Source of the DNA: an uncultured Kiritimatiellota bacterium
GTDB taxonomy: Bacteria; Verrucomicrobiota; Kiritimatiellia; RFP12; UBA1067
Reading direction: 5' to 3'
DNA length: 41,848 bases
Assembly (NCBI GenBank): GCA_934675625.1
Contig: CAKURH010000021.1
Location: 1 to 41,848 of the forward strand
A program made the translations under genes and the position numbers. This document shows, in pieces, positions 1 to 6,159 of this stretch (the first letter of the stretch is position 1; every line of letters begins with the position of its first letter). Under the pieces are notes generated by a model. It was not told where the DNA came from, did no database searches, and saw nothing but the letters and a program-made list of their open reading frames with translations.

Positions 1-93
1 TACACGATCATCGACATGATCGAGACGGCGGAGAACGTGTGGTCGGACTGCTGCATCTGCGCGATCGTCGACAAGTCGACCTCCGAGACGTGA
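1..93 (+). CDS. C-terminal end of a dicarboxylate/amino-acid:cation (SDF family) symporter, partial
   Basis: Only the last 30 codons are present, in frame 1 and ending at TGA 91-93. The peptide contains DMIETAENVWSDCCICAIVDK. The pattern D-M-x-x-T-A-x-N-V-x-x-D-x-x-x-x-A-I-V matches the C-terminal end of SDF-family sodium- or proton-coupled dicarboxylate/glutamate symporters, where a DmxRTxxNVxGD-type motif lines the last transmembrane hairpin. That family carries C4-dicarboxylates or acidic amino acids across the inner membrane. The usual G before D is replaced by S, and the segment is cysteine-rich. The assignment rests on a short piece and could be wrong; the upstream sequence would settle it. 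Confidence 0.5.
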   Translation, partial: YTIIDMIETAENVWSDCCICAIVDKSTSET

Positions 94-98
94 GATTA

Positions 99-107
99 TG
101 GTATAAT
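99..107 (+). promoter_or_regulatory. Extended -10 promoter of adk, leaderless
   Basis: TG at 99-100, one base, then TATAAT at 102-107. Only 10 nt separate it from the adk ATG at 118, so transcription should start at about 114-118. That leaves no room for a ribosome binding site. No good -35 box is visible, as expected for a TGn-extended -10 promoter. Confidence 0.7.
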
Positions 108-117
108 ACGCGCCACT

Positions 118-750
118 ATGAACATCGTCATTCTGCTGGGTGCCCCGGGGTCGGGGAAGGGAACGATTGCGGGCCGTCTCGCGAGCGAACACGCCAATCT
201 GAAGCACGTCTCGTCGGGCGACCTCCTGCGCGGGGCCGTCGCGAAGGGGACGCCCGCCGGCGTCGAGGCCAAGGGCTACATGGAGAAGGGCGCGCTCGTG
301 CCCGACACGCTCATCGCCCAGATGATCCAGGACGTGATCGCCGAGACGACGGGCGACGTCACGATGCTCCTCGACGGCTTCCCGCGCAACGTCGCGCAGG
401 CCGAGATTCTCGAGAAGACGGGCGCGCCGGTCAAGTCGGCCGTGCTCGTCGACGTGCCGGACGCGGTCATCGCCGACCGCATCGCGGGCCGTCGCACGTG
501 CCCGAAGTGCAAGGCGGGCTACCATGTGAAGAATCTGCCGCCGAAGGTCGAGGGCATCTGCGACCACTGCGGCGCGGCGCTCGTCATCCGCAAGGACGAC
601 AACCCCGACACGGTGAAGGATCGCCTCGTCGTCTACCACCGTGAGACCGAGCCGCTGATCGCGTTCTACGAGCAGAAGGGCATCTTGCGCAAGATCGACG
701 GCACACAGGGGCCGGAGAACAGCGCGAAGGCCTTCCTCGCGGCGATGTAA
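118..750 (+). CDS. adk: Adenylate kinase
   Basis: Cytoplasmic enzyme converting ATP + AMP to 2 ADP; 210 aa, the usual size of the long-LID bacterial form. The P-loop GAPGSGKG is at residues 8-15. The AMP-binding SSGDLLR and the DGFPRN motif follow near residues 32-38 and 86-91. The LID carries a four-cysteine zinc finger (C128, C131, C148, C151), as in many Gram-positive and PVC-group enzymes. The ATG at 118 is fixed by the N-terminal MNIVILLGAPG and lies just after a TATAAT box, so the mRNA is probably leaderless. The map gene follows after 4 nt, so the two are probably co-transcribed. Confidence 0.97.
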   Translation: MNIVILLGAPGSGKGTIAGRLASEHANLKHVSSGDLLRGAVAKGTPAGVEAKGYMEKGALVPDTLIAQMIQDVIAETTGDVTMLLDGFPRNVAQAEILEKTGAPVKSAVLVDVPDAVIADRIAGRRTCPKCKAGYHVKNLPPKVEGICDHCGAALVIRKDDNPDTVKDRLVVYHRETEPLIAFYEQKGILRKIDGTQGPENSAKAFLAAM

Positions 751-754
751 GGCC

Positions 755-1525
755 GTGAAAGTCGACATCAAGACCAAGGCCGAGCTCGCCCGCATGCGCG
801 AGGCGTGCCGGATGAGCGCGGAGATTCGCGACATCTGCGCGAACGCCGTCGCACCGGGCGTGACGACGGGGGAGATTGACGACCTCGTCGTCGCCTACTG
901 CAAAAAGCACAACGTCCAGGCGAGCTTCTACGGGTACGAGGGCTTTCCCGGCCACCTCTGCGTCTCGCTCAACGACGAGGTCATCCACGGCATCCCCTCG
1001 CGCCACCGCGTGATCATGCCGGGCGACCTCGTGAAGACCGACGTCGGCATCCTCAAGAACGGCTTCAACGGCGACACGTCGCGCACGGTCATGCTCGGCG
1101 TGACGGATCCGGAGGTCATTCGCCTCGTCGAGACGACGAAGGCGTGCCTGAAGGCCGGCATCGCCGCCTGTGGGCCGGGCGTTCACCTCGGCGACGTCGG
1201 CTACGCGATCCAGTCGGTCGCGGAGGCGGCGGGCTTCGGCGTCGTGCGCGACTGGATCGGCCATGGCGTCGGGCGGACGGTGCACGAGGACCCGGAGGTG
1301 CCGAACTACGGCAAGCCGGGCACGAAGCTCGTGCTGCGTCCCGGCATGACAATCGCGATCGAGCCGATGATCACGCTGACCAAGAAGGGCGAGAAGACGG
1401 ACGTGCTGGAGAACGACTGGACGGTCGTGACGCGCGACCGCTGCCTCGCCGCGCATTTCGAGCACACGGTTGCCATCACCGACAACGGGTGCGAAATCCT
1501 CACTTTGCCGGCGGACTATCCCTGA
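755..1525 (+). CDS. map: Type I methionine aminopeptidase
   Basis: Removes the initiator methionine from nascent proteins in the cytoplasm; 256 aa, typical of type I enzymes. The five metal ligands of the pita-bread fold are recognisable: Asp in KTDVGI, Asp in NGDTSRT, His in IGHGVGR, Glu in IEPMI and Glu in FEHTVAI. The start is GTG at 755, four bases after the adk stop codon, with no intervening ATG. Translation is therefore probably coupled to adk. An adk-map arrangement is common in bacteria, often inside a ribosomal-protein/secY cluster, which is not seen here. Confidence 0.97.
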   Translation: MKVDIKTKAELARMREACRMSAEIRDICANAVAPGVTTGEIDDLVVAYCKKHNVQASFYGYEGFPGHLCVSLNDEVIHGIPSRHRVIMPGDLVKTDVGILKNGFNGDTSRTVMLGVTDPEVIRLVETTKACLKAGIAACGPGVHLGDVGYAIQSVAEAAGFGVVRDWIGHGVGRTVHEDPEVPNYGKPGTKLVLRPGMTIAIEPMITLTKKGEKTDVLENDWTVVTRDRCLAAHFEHTVAITDNGCEILTLPADYP

Positions 1526-1536
1526 AATCCTTAAGC

Positions 1537-1551
1537 CCGAAGGCGCTTCGG
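1537..1551 (+). terminator. Hairpin after map, possible terminator
   Basis: CCGAAG, loop GCG, CTTCGG forms a perfect 6-bp stem 11 nt after the map stop codon. No T-run follows, so it may be a Rho-dependent end or an RNA-stabilising hairpin rather than an intrinsic terminator. Confidence 0.3.
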
Positions 1552-1633
1552 TCGAATGGCGGCTGATTGCTTGGGGATGGATAGCCCGTTGGCCTTTCAA
1601 GATCTGACCAAGACGGAAAAGAAAAACGTAGAC

Positions 1634-2638
1634 ATGAAGAAAAAGGCACTCATCACCGGCATCACGGGACAGGACGGCAGCTACCTCGCGGAACTGCTGC
1701 TTGAAAAGGGCTACGAGGTTCACGGCATCATCCGCCGCTCGAGCTCGTTCAACACGGGCCGCATCGACCACCTCTACCAGGATCCGCACGTCAACGGCGT
1801 GAAGCTCTTCCTGCATTACGGCGACCTCGGCGACAGCTCGAACCTCATGCGCCTCGTCCACGAGATCAAGCCGGACGAGGTGTACAACCTCGCCGCGCAG
1901 AGCCACGTGCGCGTCAGCTTCGACTCGCCGGAGTTCACGGGCGACGTGGACGCGCTCGGCACGATGCGCCTCCTGGAGGCGATTCGCCTGACGGGCGTGA
2001 AGACGCGCTTCTACCAGGCCTCGACGTCAGAGCTCTACGGCAAGGTTCAGGAGGTGCCGCAGAAGGAGACGACGCCGTTCTATCCGCGCAGTCCCTACGC
2101 CGTCGCGAAGCTCTACGGCTTCTGGGCCGTCAAGAACTACCGCGAGGCCTACGGCCTGCACGCCTCGAACGGCATCCTCTTCAACCACGAGTCGCCGCGC
2201 CGGGGCGAGACGTTCGTGACGCGCAAGGTGACGCGCGCGGCAAGTCGCATCAAGCTCGGCCTTCAGGACGAGCTCTTCATGGGCAACATCAACGCGCGGC
2301 GCGACTGGGGCTACGCGGGCGACTATGTCGAGGGGATGTGGCGGATGCTCCAGCAGGATGCGCCGGACGACTATGTGCTTGCGACGGGCGAGATGCACTC
2401 GGTGAAGGAGCTGCTGGAGGAGGCGTTCGGATACGTCGGGCTCGACTGGGCGAAGTACACGAAGCACGACGACCGCTACAACCGTCCGAGCGAGGTCGAC
2501 CAGCTTCTCGGTGACGCGAGCAAGGCCCGGCGCGTCCTCGGCTGGGAGCCGAAGGTGACGTTCAAGGGCCTCGTCAAGATGATGATGGACGCCGACCTCG
2601 AACTGGCGCGCAAGGAATTGGCGGTGAAGAATGCGTAA
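1634..2638 (+). CDS. gmd: GDP-mannose 4,6-dehydratase
   Basis: Converts GDP-D-mannose to GDP-4-keto-6-deoxy-D-mannose, the first step to GDP-L-fucose (also a precursor of GDP-rhamnose). It is an extended short-chain dehydrogenase of 334 aa. The NADP-binding GITGQDGSY is at residues 9-17. The catalytic TSELYG (T131, E133) and YxxxK (Y155, K159, in SPYAVAKLYG) are present, as is the GNINARRDWGYAGDYV substrate loop. The frame is open from 1556, but the conserved N-terminus MKKKALITGITG begins at the ATG at 1634. The upstream 26 codons are not typical of the family. It overlaps fcl by 8 nt, so the pair is one operon feeding cell-surface glycan synthesis. Confidence 0.95.
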   Translation: MKKKALITGITGQDGSYLAELLLEKGYEVHGIIRRSSSFNTGRIDHLYQDPHVNGVKLFLHYGDLGDSSNLMRLVHEIKPDEVYNLAAQSHVRVSFDSPEFTGDVDALGTMRLLEAIRLTGVKTRFYQASTSELYGKVQEVPQKETTPFYPRSPYAVAKLYGFWAVKNYREAYGLHASNGILFNHESPRRGETFVTRKVTRAASRIKLGLQDELFMGNINARRDWGYAGDYVEGMWRMLQQDAPDDYVLATGEMHSVKELLEEAFGYVGLDWAKYTKHDDRYNRPSEVDQLLGDASKARRVLGWEPKVTFKGLVKMMMDADLELARKELAVKNA

Positions 2639-3593
2639 GGCGGACAGGGTTTTCGTCGCGGGGCATCGCGGCATGGTCGGCTCCGCCGTCTGCCGCGCGC
2701 TCGCGCAAGGCGGCTACGCGAACGTCGTCACGCGCACCCACGCCGAGCTCGACCTGCTTGATCCCAGGGCCGTGCGCGCGTTCTACGCGGCGGAGAGGCC
2801 CGACATCGCCGTCATCGCGGCGGCGCGCGTCGGCGGCATTGGCGCGAACAGCGCGGCCAACGCGCGCTTCCTCTACGAGAACGAGCTGATTGCGCTCAAC
2901 ACGGTCTGGGGCGCGGCGGAGGCGGGCGTGACGCGGCTCCTTTTCCTCGGCTCGACGTGCATCTACCCGCGCCTCGCGCCGCAGCCGATCCCGGAAAGCG
3001 CGCTCCTCACGAGCGCGCTGGAGAAGACGAACGAGGGGTATGCGCTCGCGAAGATTTCCGGCCTCAAGCTCTGCGAGTTCCTGCGGCGCGAACGCGGCCT
3101 CTGCTACCATTCGCTCATGCCGACGAACCTCTACGGGCCGGGTGACAACTACGACCTCGTGGGCGGGCATGTCCTGCCGACGATGATTCGCAAGTTCGAG
3201 GAAGCGCGCGTGCGGGGTGACGCGACCGTGCCGCTCTGGGGCACGGGGACGCCGCTGCGCGAGTTCCTGCACGTCGACGACCTTGCGGCGGCGTGCCTCT
3301 TCGCGCTCGGCCTCGAAAACCCGCCGGATCTCATGAACGTCGGCTCGGGCGAGGAGGTCACGATCCGCGACCTCGCCGAAAAGGTGCGCGCGGCGACGGG
3401 ATGCCCAGCGACGATCGCGTGGGACGCGGCAAAGCCCGACGGCACGCCGCGCAAGCTCTGCGACACGACGCTCATCCGCTCACTCGGCTGGAAGCCGCAG
3501 ATTTCGCTGGACGAGGGGTTGCGCCGCACGGTCGCGTGCTACCGCGCGGAGTGCGCGGCGGGGCGTGTGCGTGGCTTGGCGTCAGCACGTTAA
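2631..3593 (+). CDS. fcl: GDP-L-fucose synthase
   Basis: Epimerises and reduces GDP-4-keto-6-deoxymannose to GDP-L-fucose using NADPH. 320 aa, short-chain dehydrogenase fold. The nucleotide-binding GHRGMVGS is at residues 11-18. The catalytic S108-T-C110 (GSTCIYP) and Y137xxxK141 (GYALAK) are seen, plus the LMPTNLYGPGDNYD and FLHVDDLA motifs of the family. The ATG at 2631 lies inside gmd, giving an 8-nt overlap and probable translational coupling. The C-terminal tail after about residue 300 is low in complexity and Arg/Ala-rich, probably unimportant. Confidence 0.95.
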   Translation: MRKADRVFVAGHRGMVGSAVCRALAQGGYANVVTRTHAELDLLDPRAVRAFYAAERPDIAVIAAARVGGIGANSAANARFLYENELIALNTVWGAAEAGVTRLLFLGSTCIYPRLAPQPIPESALLTSALEKTNEGYALAKISGLKLCEFLRRERGLCYHSLMPTNLYGPGDNYDLVGGHVLPTMIRKFEEARVRGDATVPLWGTGTPLREFLHVDDLAAACLFALGLENPPDLMNVGSGEEVTIRDLAEKVRAATGCPATIAWDAAKPDGTPRKLCDTTLIRSLGWKPQISLDEGLRRTVACYRAECAAGRVRGLASAR

Positions 3594-3618
3594 CATCTGA
3601 TACACGACACGATACGAC

Positions 3619-5031
3619 ATGAACAACCGACTGACAGCTGTTGCGCTCGCGGTCTTCGCCGGGGCTTGGGGGACGCTCTTCGGACAGGAACTCGAATGGG
3701 CTTCGCCGGAGTCGCAGGGCGTCTCGTCCGCCGCGATCCAACGGTGGATTGAGGCGTGCGAGAACGATGCGGTGACGAACCGCTTTGGCAACGGCTATGT
3801 GCATGGATTTGTCATCCTGCGCCATGGGCGTGTCGTCGCCGAGGGAACATGGGCGCCGCAGAACACGCTGGAGCGCCCGCACATGCTCTACTCGCATTCA
3901 AAGAGCTTCACGTCGACGGCCATCGGGTTCTTGGTGGATGACGGCAAGCTCGATCTCGACCGTCGCGTCGTTTCCCTCTTCCCGGACGAGGCACCGGCGA
4001 ATCCGTCCGAGAACCTGCGGCAGGTTCGCGTGCGCGACCTCCTGACGATGAACCTCGGCGCTGACCACACGGACGCCGAACGCGACGACATCACGGGCGA
4101 TTGGGTGCGCGCGCTGCTGCGGAACAAGATCGACCGCGAGCCGGGGACAGGCTTCAAGTATGATTCGGGCGCGACGCATCTGCTGGCGGCGATTGTCGAG
4201 AAGATCAGCGGAAAGCCGCTGATGGTTTTTCTCAAGGAACGACTGTTCGGCCCGCTTGGCATGACGAGTCCCTGGTCGACGGTCTCTCCGACGGGCGTCG
4301 CCTGCGGCGGGTGGGGCATGAACATGACGACGCGCGACCTCGCACGGTTTGGGCAGTTCCTTTTGCAGGAAGGGCGCTGGGACGGTCAGCAGCTCCTTTC
4401 GCGCGAGTGGGTGCGCCTCGCGACGGCGCGCCAGACCTGGTCGGGCGGCATTGTCGTGCAGGCCCAGACAATCGGCTCGGGAAGCGACTGGAACCAAGGC
4501 TATGGCTTTCAGTTCTGGCGCTGTCGTCATAACGCCTATCGCGCGGACGGCGCGGCGGGTCAGCTGACGGTCGTTTTCCCCGATCAGGATGCGGTTGTCT
4601 CGGTGCATGCGGGGCTAGGTGACATGCAGCGCGAGCTGGATCTCATCTGGCAGCACCTGCTGCCGGCTTTCGGCCCTGCGCCGCTGGACGAGAATCCGGC
4701 CGCGCACAAGTCCCTGCGCCAGAAGTGCGCGTCGCTGGCGTTGCCGTTGGAGGACAATTTGCCGCGCGTTTTCGAGGGGCTCGACACGGCGACGATCGAG
4801 ACTGCCGCAGACGGGTGGACGCTGGTGAAGGACGGGAGGCGGCTGTCCGTCGGGAAGGGATCTTGGGCCGTCACGGACTGGACATTTGACGGAACGAACG
4901 TAGAACCGCTCTTCGCGAACTGCGGCACGCACAAGATCGCCGCAAACGGACGGCTTCTGCCCGACGGCAGCCTGTCGGTTTCCTGGCAGTTCCTCGGCGG
5001 CATCCGCCATGGTCGCTTTGTCGTGCGCTGA
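3619..5031 (+). CDS. Exported beta-lactamase-family serine hydrolase
   Basis: 470 aa with a signal peptide ending near residue 22 (AWGTLFG-Q), so periplasmic or secreted. The core, residues about 30-345, is a PF00144-type serine hydrolase (class C beta-lactamase/esterase fold). The SxxK motif is S92-H-S-K95 in YSHSKSFTSTAIG. The second motif is Y-D-S in GFKYDSGATHLLA, where penicillin-recognising enzymes have YxN. The third motif is less clear, perhaps HAG near residue 331. A C-terminal beta-rich domain of about 110 aa follows. Members act as esterases, D-aminopeptidases or carboxypeptidases; the substrate cannot be read from sequence. It starts 25 nt after fcl, without a clear ribosome binding site. 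Confidence 0.85.
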   Translation: MNNRLTAVALAVFAGAWGTLFGQELEWASPESQGVSSAAIQRWIEACENDAVTNRFGNGYVHGFVILRHGRVVAEGTWAPQNTLERPHMLYSHSKSFTSTAIGFLVDDGKLDLDRRVVSLFPDEAPANPSENLRQVRVRDLLTMNLGADHTDAERDDITGDWVRALLRNKIDREPGTGFKYDSGATHLLAAIVEKISGKPLMVFLKERLFGPLGMTSPWSTVSPTGVACGGWGMNMTTRDLARFGQFLLQEGRWDGQQLLSREWVRLATARQTWSGGIVVQAQTIGSGSDWNQGYGFQFWRCRHNAYRADGAAGQLTVVFPDQDAVVSVHAGLGDMQRELDLIWQHLLPAFGPAPLDENPAAHKSLRQKCASLALPLEDNLPRVFEGLDTATIETAADGWTLVKDGRRLSVGKGSWAVTDWTFDGTNVEPLFANCGTHKIAANGRLLPDGSLSVSWQFLGGIRHGRFVVR

Positions 5032-5032
5032 A

Positions 5033-5072
5033 CCTTAAGAAATCTTAAGGCAAATCTTAAGGTAATCTTAAG
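5033..5072. promoter_or_regulatory. Array of four in-phase CTTAAG palindromes upstream of the transposase-like gene
   Basis: CTTAAG occurs at 5034-5039, 5044-5049, 5056-5061 and 5067-5072, spaced 10, 12 and 11 bp, i.e. one per helical turn. The first two also make a perfect hairpin (CCTTAAG, loop AAAT, CTTAAGG; 5033-5050) right after the stop codon of the preceding gene. The array ends where the -35 region of the downstream promoter should lie, so it could be an operator, a terminator, or both. Confidence 0.5.
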
Positions 5073-5090
5073 TTATCTTTTCGATGATTA

Positions 5091-5099
5091 TGCCATAAT
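5091..5099 (+). promoter_or_regulatory. Extended -10 promoter of the REP-type transposase-like gene
   Basis: TG 5091-5092, one base, CATAAT 5094-5099. It lies about 20 bp after the last CTTAAG and 52 nt before the ATG at 5152. AGAAAGGAA at about 5135-5143 is the ribosome binding site. Confidence 0.5.
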
Positions 5100-5151
5100 G
5101 TGTCCCGTAGCGGCGGGATGTCCCCGTCGTGAGCAGAAAGGAACTCAGAAC

Positions 5152-6027
5152 ATGGCAAGAACAAGACGCATCGTCAGGCGCAAGGGCTGCGCCCACTATC
5201 ACATCATGTCGCGCACGAACGACCGACGCTTCCTCTTCCGCAGGGGGAGGCTCAAGGCGAAGGTCGCGGATCTCCTGCGCCGCTCGGCGGAATTCTCCGG
5301 TGTGCGGCTGGAGGCGTACTGCGTGATGGACGACCATTTTCACGCCGTCTGCCTCGTGGAGAAGCCGAACGGGCCTGTCCCCGAAGAGGAGGTTCTGCGG
5401 CGCATCGGTGTTCTGAAGGGGGCGAAGTTCGCCGAAAGGCTTGCGGAACGCTGGACGGAGCGTCGCGCGGAGGGGCTTTTGGCCATCGTCGACGCCGAGC
5501 TCAATGCCTGGCGCGTCCGAATGAACGACGTGAGCCAGTTCGTGAAGACGTTCAAGGAGCTTGCTGGGATAGCCTGCAAGGACGACATCCGAGAGACGGA
5601 GGGGCGGGAGTATGTCGGCGGCATCTGGAGCGGACGGTTCAAGTCGACGCTGGTGGAGGACGGTCGGTATCTCACGACATGTATCCGCTATGTGGAGTTC
5701 AACCCCGTGCGCGCGGGGCTGGTGTCGCAATCGAAGGACTATGCCTATTGCTCCCATGGAGGAGAATCCTGCACCACCGACGGAGATATCCCTGCACGGA
5801 ACGAGGGGTCTGTCCCCACGCCGACTGGGCGGGTGGCACAGAACGAGGGGTCTGTCCCCACGCCGACTGGGCGGGTGGCACAGATCGGCGGCGGAACGGT
5901 GTTCGGGAGTCGGGCGTTCGTGGTGTCGGCGGTCTTTGCCTTCGGGCATTGTTTCCGAGGGCGTCCGGTCGTACGGGCGGTGCTGGGTGATGCATTTGCG
6001 GCGCAGGGGCATCGCCTGAAGGCGTGA
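5152..6027 (+). CDS. REP-associated tyrosine transposase-like protein (Y1/HUH family), degenerate active site
   Basis: 291 aa starting at the ATG at 5152, preceded by AGAAAGGAACT; the frame is open further upstream but without a better start. The Y1_Tnp (PF01797) fold is clear: the N-terminal HYHIMSRTNDRRFLF, the HUH metal motif in MDDHFHAV (H62, H64), then GIWSGRFKSTLVED and the closing IRYVEFNPVRAGLV. In this family a Tyr on the helix between HUH and the GxW...RFKS segment cleaves DNA. Here that stretch reads FVKTFKELAGIACK (residues 130-143), with no Tyr. Residues after about 210 are not family-like. They include a perfect tandem repeat (about 216-244) encoded by two copies of a REP-like 42-bp unit. 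RAYT proteins mobilise or domesticate REP palindromes; cleavage activity here is doubtful. Confidence 0.8.
   Translation: MARTRRIVRRKGCAHYHIMSRTNDRRFLFRRGRLKAKVADLLRRSAEFSGVRLEAYCVMDDHFHAVCLVEKPNGPVPEEEVLRRIGVLKGAKFAERLAERWTERRAEGLLAIVDAELNAWRVRMNDVSQFVKTFKELAGIACKDDIRETEGREYVGGIWSGRFKSTLVEDGRYLTTCIRYVEFNPVRAGLVSQSKDYAYCSHGGESCTTDGDIPARNEGSVPTPTGRVAQNEGSVPTPTGRVAQIGGGTVFGSRAFVVSAVFAFGHCFRGRPVVRAVLGDAFAAQGHRLKA
5799..5882 (+). repeat. Two perfect 42-bp tandem units containing GGGGTCTGTCCCC
   Basis: Units at 5799-5840 and 5841-5882 are identical. Each holds the hairpin word GGGGTCTGTCCCC (5805-5817, 5847-5859) followed by a second imperfect stem (CCACGCC...GGCGGGTGG). They lie inside the 3' end of the transposase-like gene, in frame (14 codons each). 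Confidence 0.85.
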
Positions 6028-6049
6028 TTTTAACCTGACTAGACAGGTC

Positions 6050-6078
6050 TTGCGCGGCACGTTTTGATTTGGTAAAAT
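6050..6078 (+). promoter_or_regulatory. Promoter of the LamG/GH operon
   Basis: TTGCGC at 6050-6055, 17-bp spacer, TG at 6070-6071, one base, TAAAAT at 6073-6078. Transcription should start near 6085, giving a leader of about 75 nt. Confidence 0.5.
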
Positions 6079-6090
6079 GTCCTCATCGGT

Positions 6091-6113
6091 GGGAGCGGAG
6101 GATTTCCGCTTCC
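6091..6113 (+). promoter_or_regulatory. 5'-UTR hairpin of the LamG/GH operon
   Basis: GGGAGCGGA (6091-6099) pairs with TCCGCTTCC (6105-6113), a 9-bp stem with one G-U pair and a 5-nt loop, between the promoter and the ribosome binding site AAAGGA. A similar leader hairpin precedes the surface-protein gene at 22689. Role unknown; mRNA protection is possible. Confidence 0.35.
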
Positions 6114-6159
6114 TTGACCCGATGGCATTGAACACAACAAAACGAAAGGAAACGAAAAC

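Noticed and set aside
1556..1633. N-terminal extension of gmd
   Set aside because: The 26 upstream codons do not fit the dehydratase family; MKKKALITGITG at 1634 is the conserved N-terminus.
5799..5882. Two 42-bp units as a CRISPR array
   Set aside because: They are directly adjacent without spacers and lie inside a coding region; no cas genes are present.
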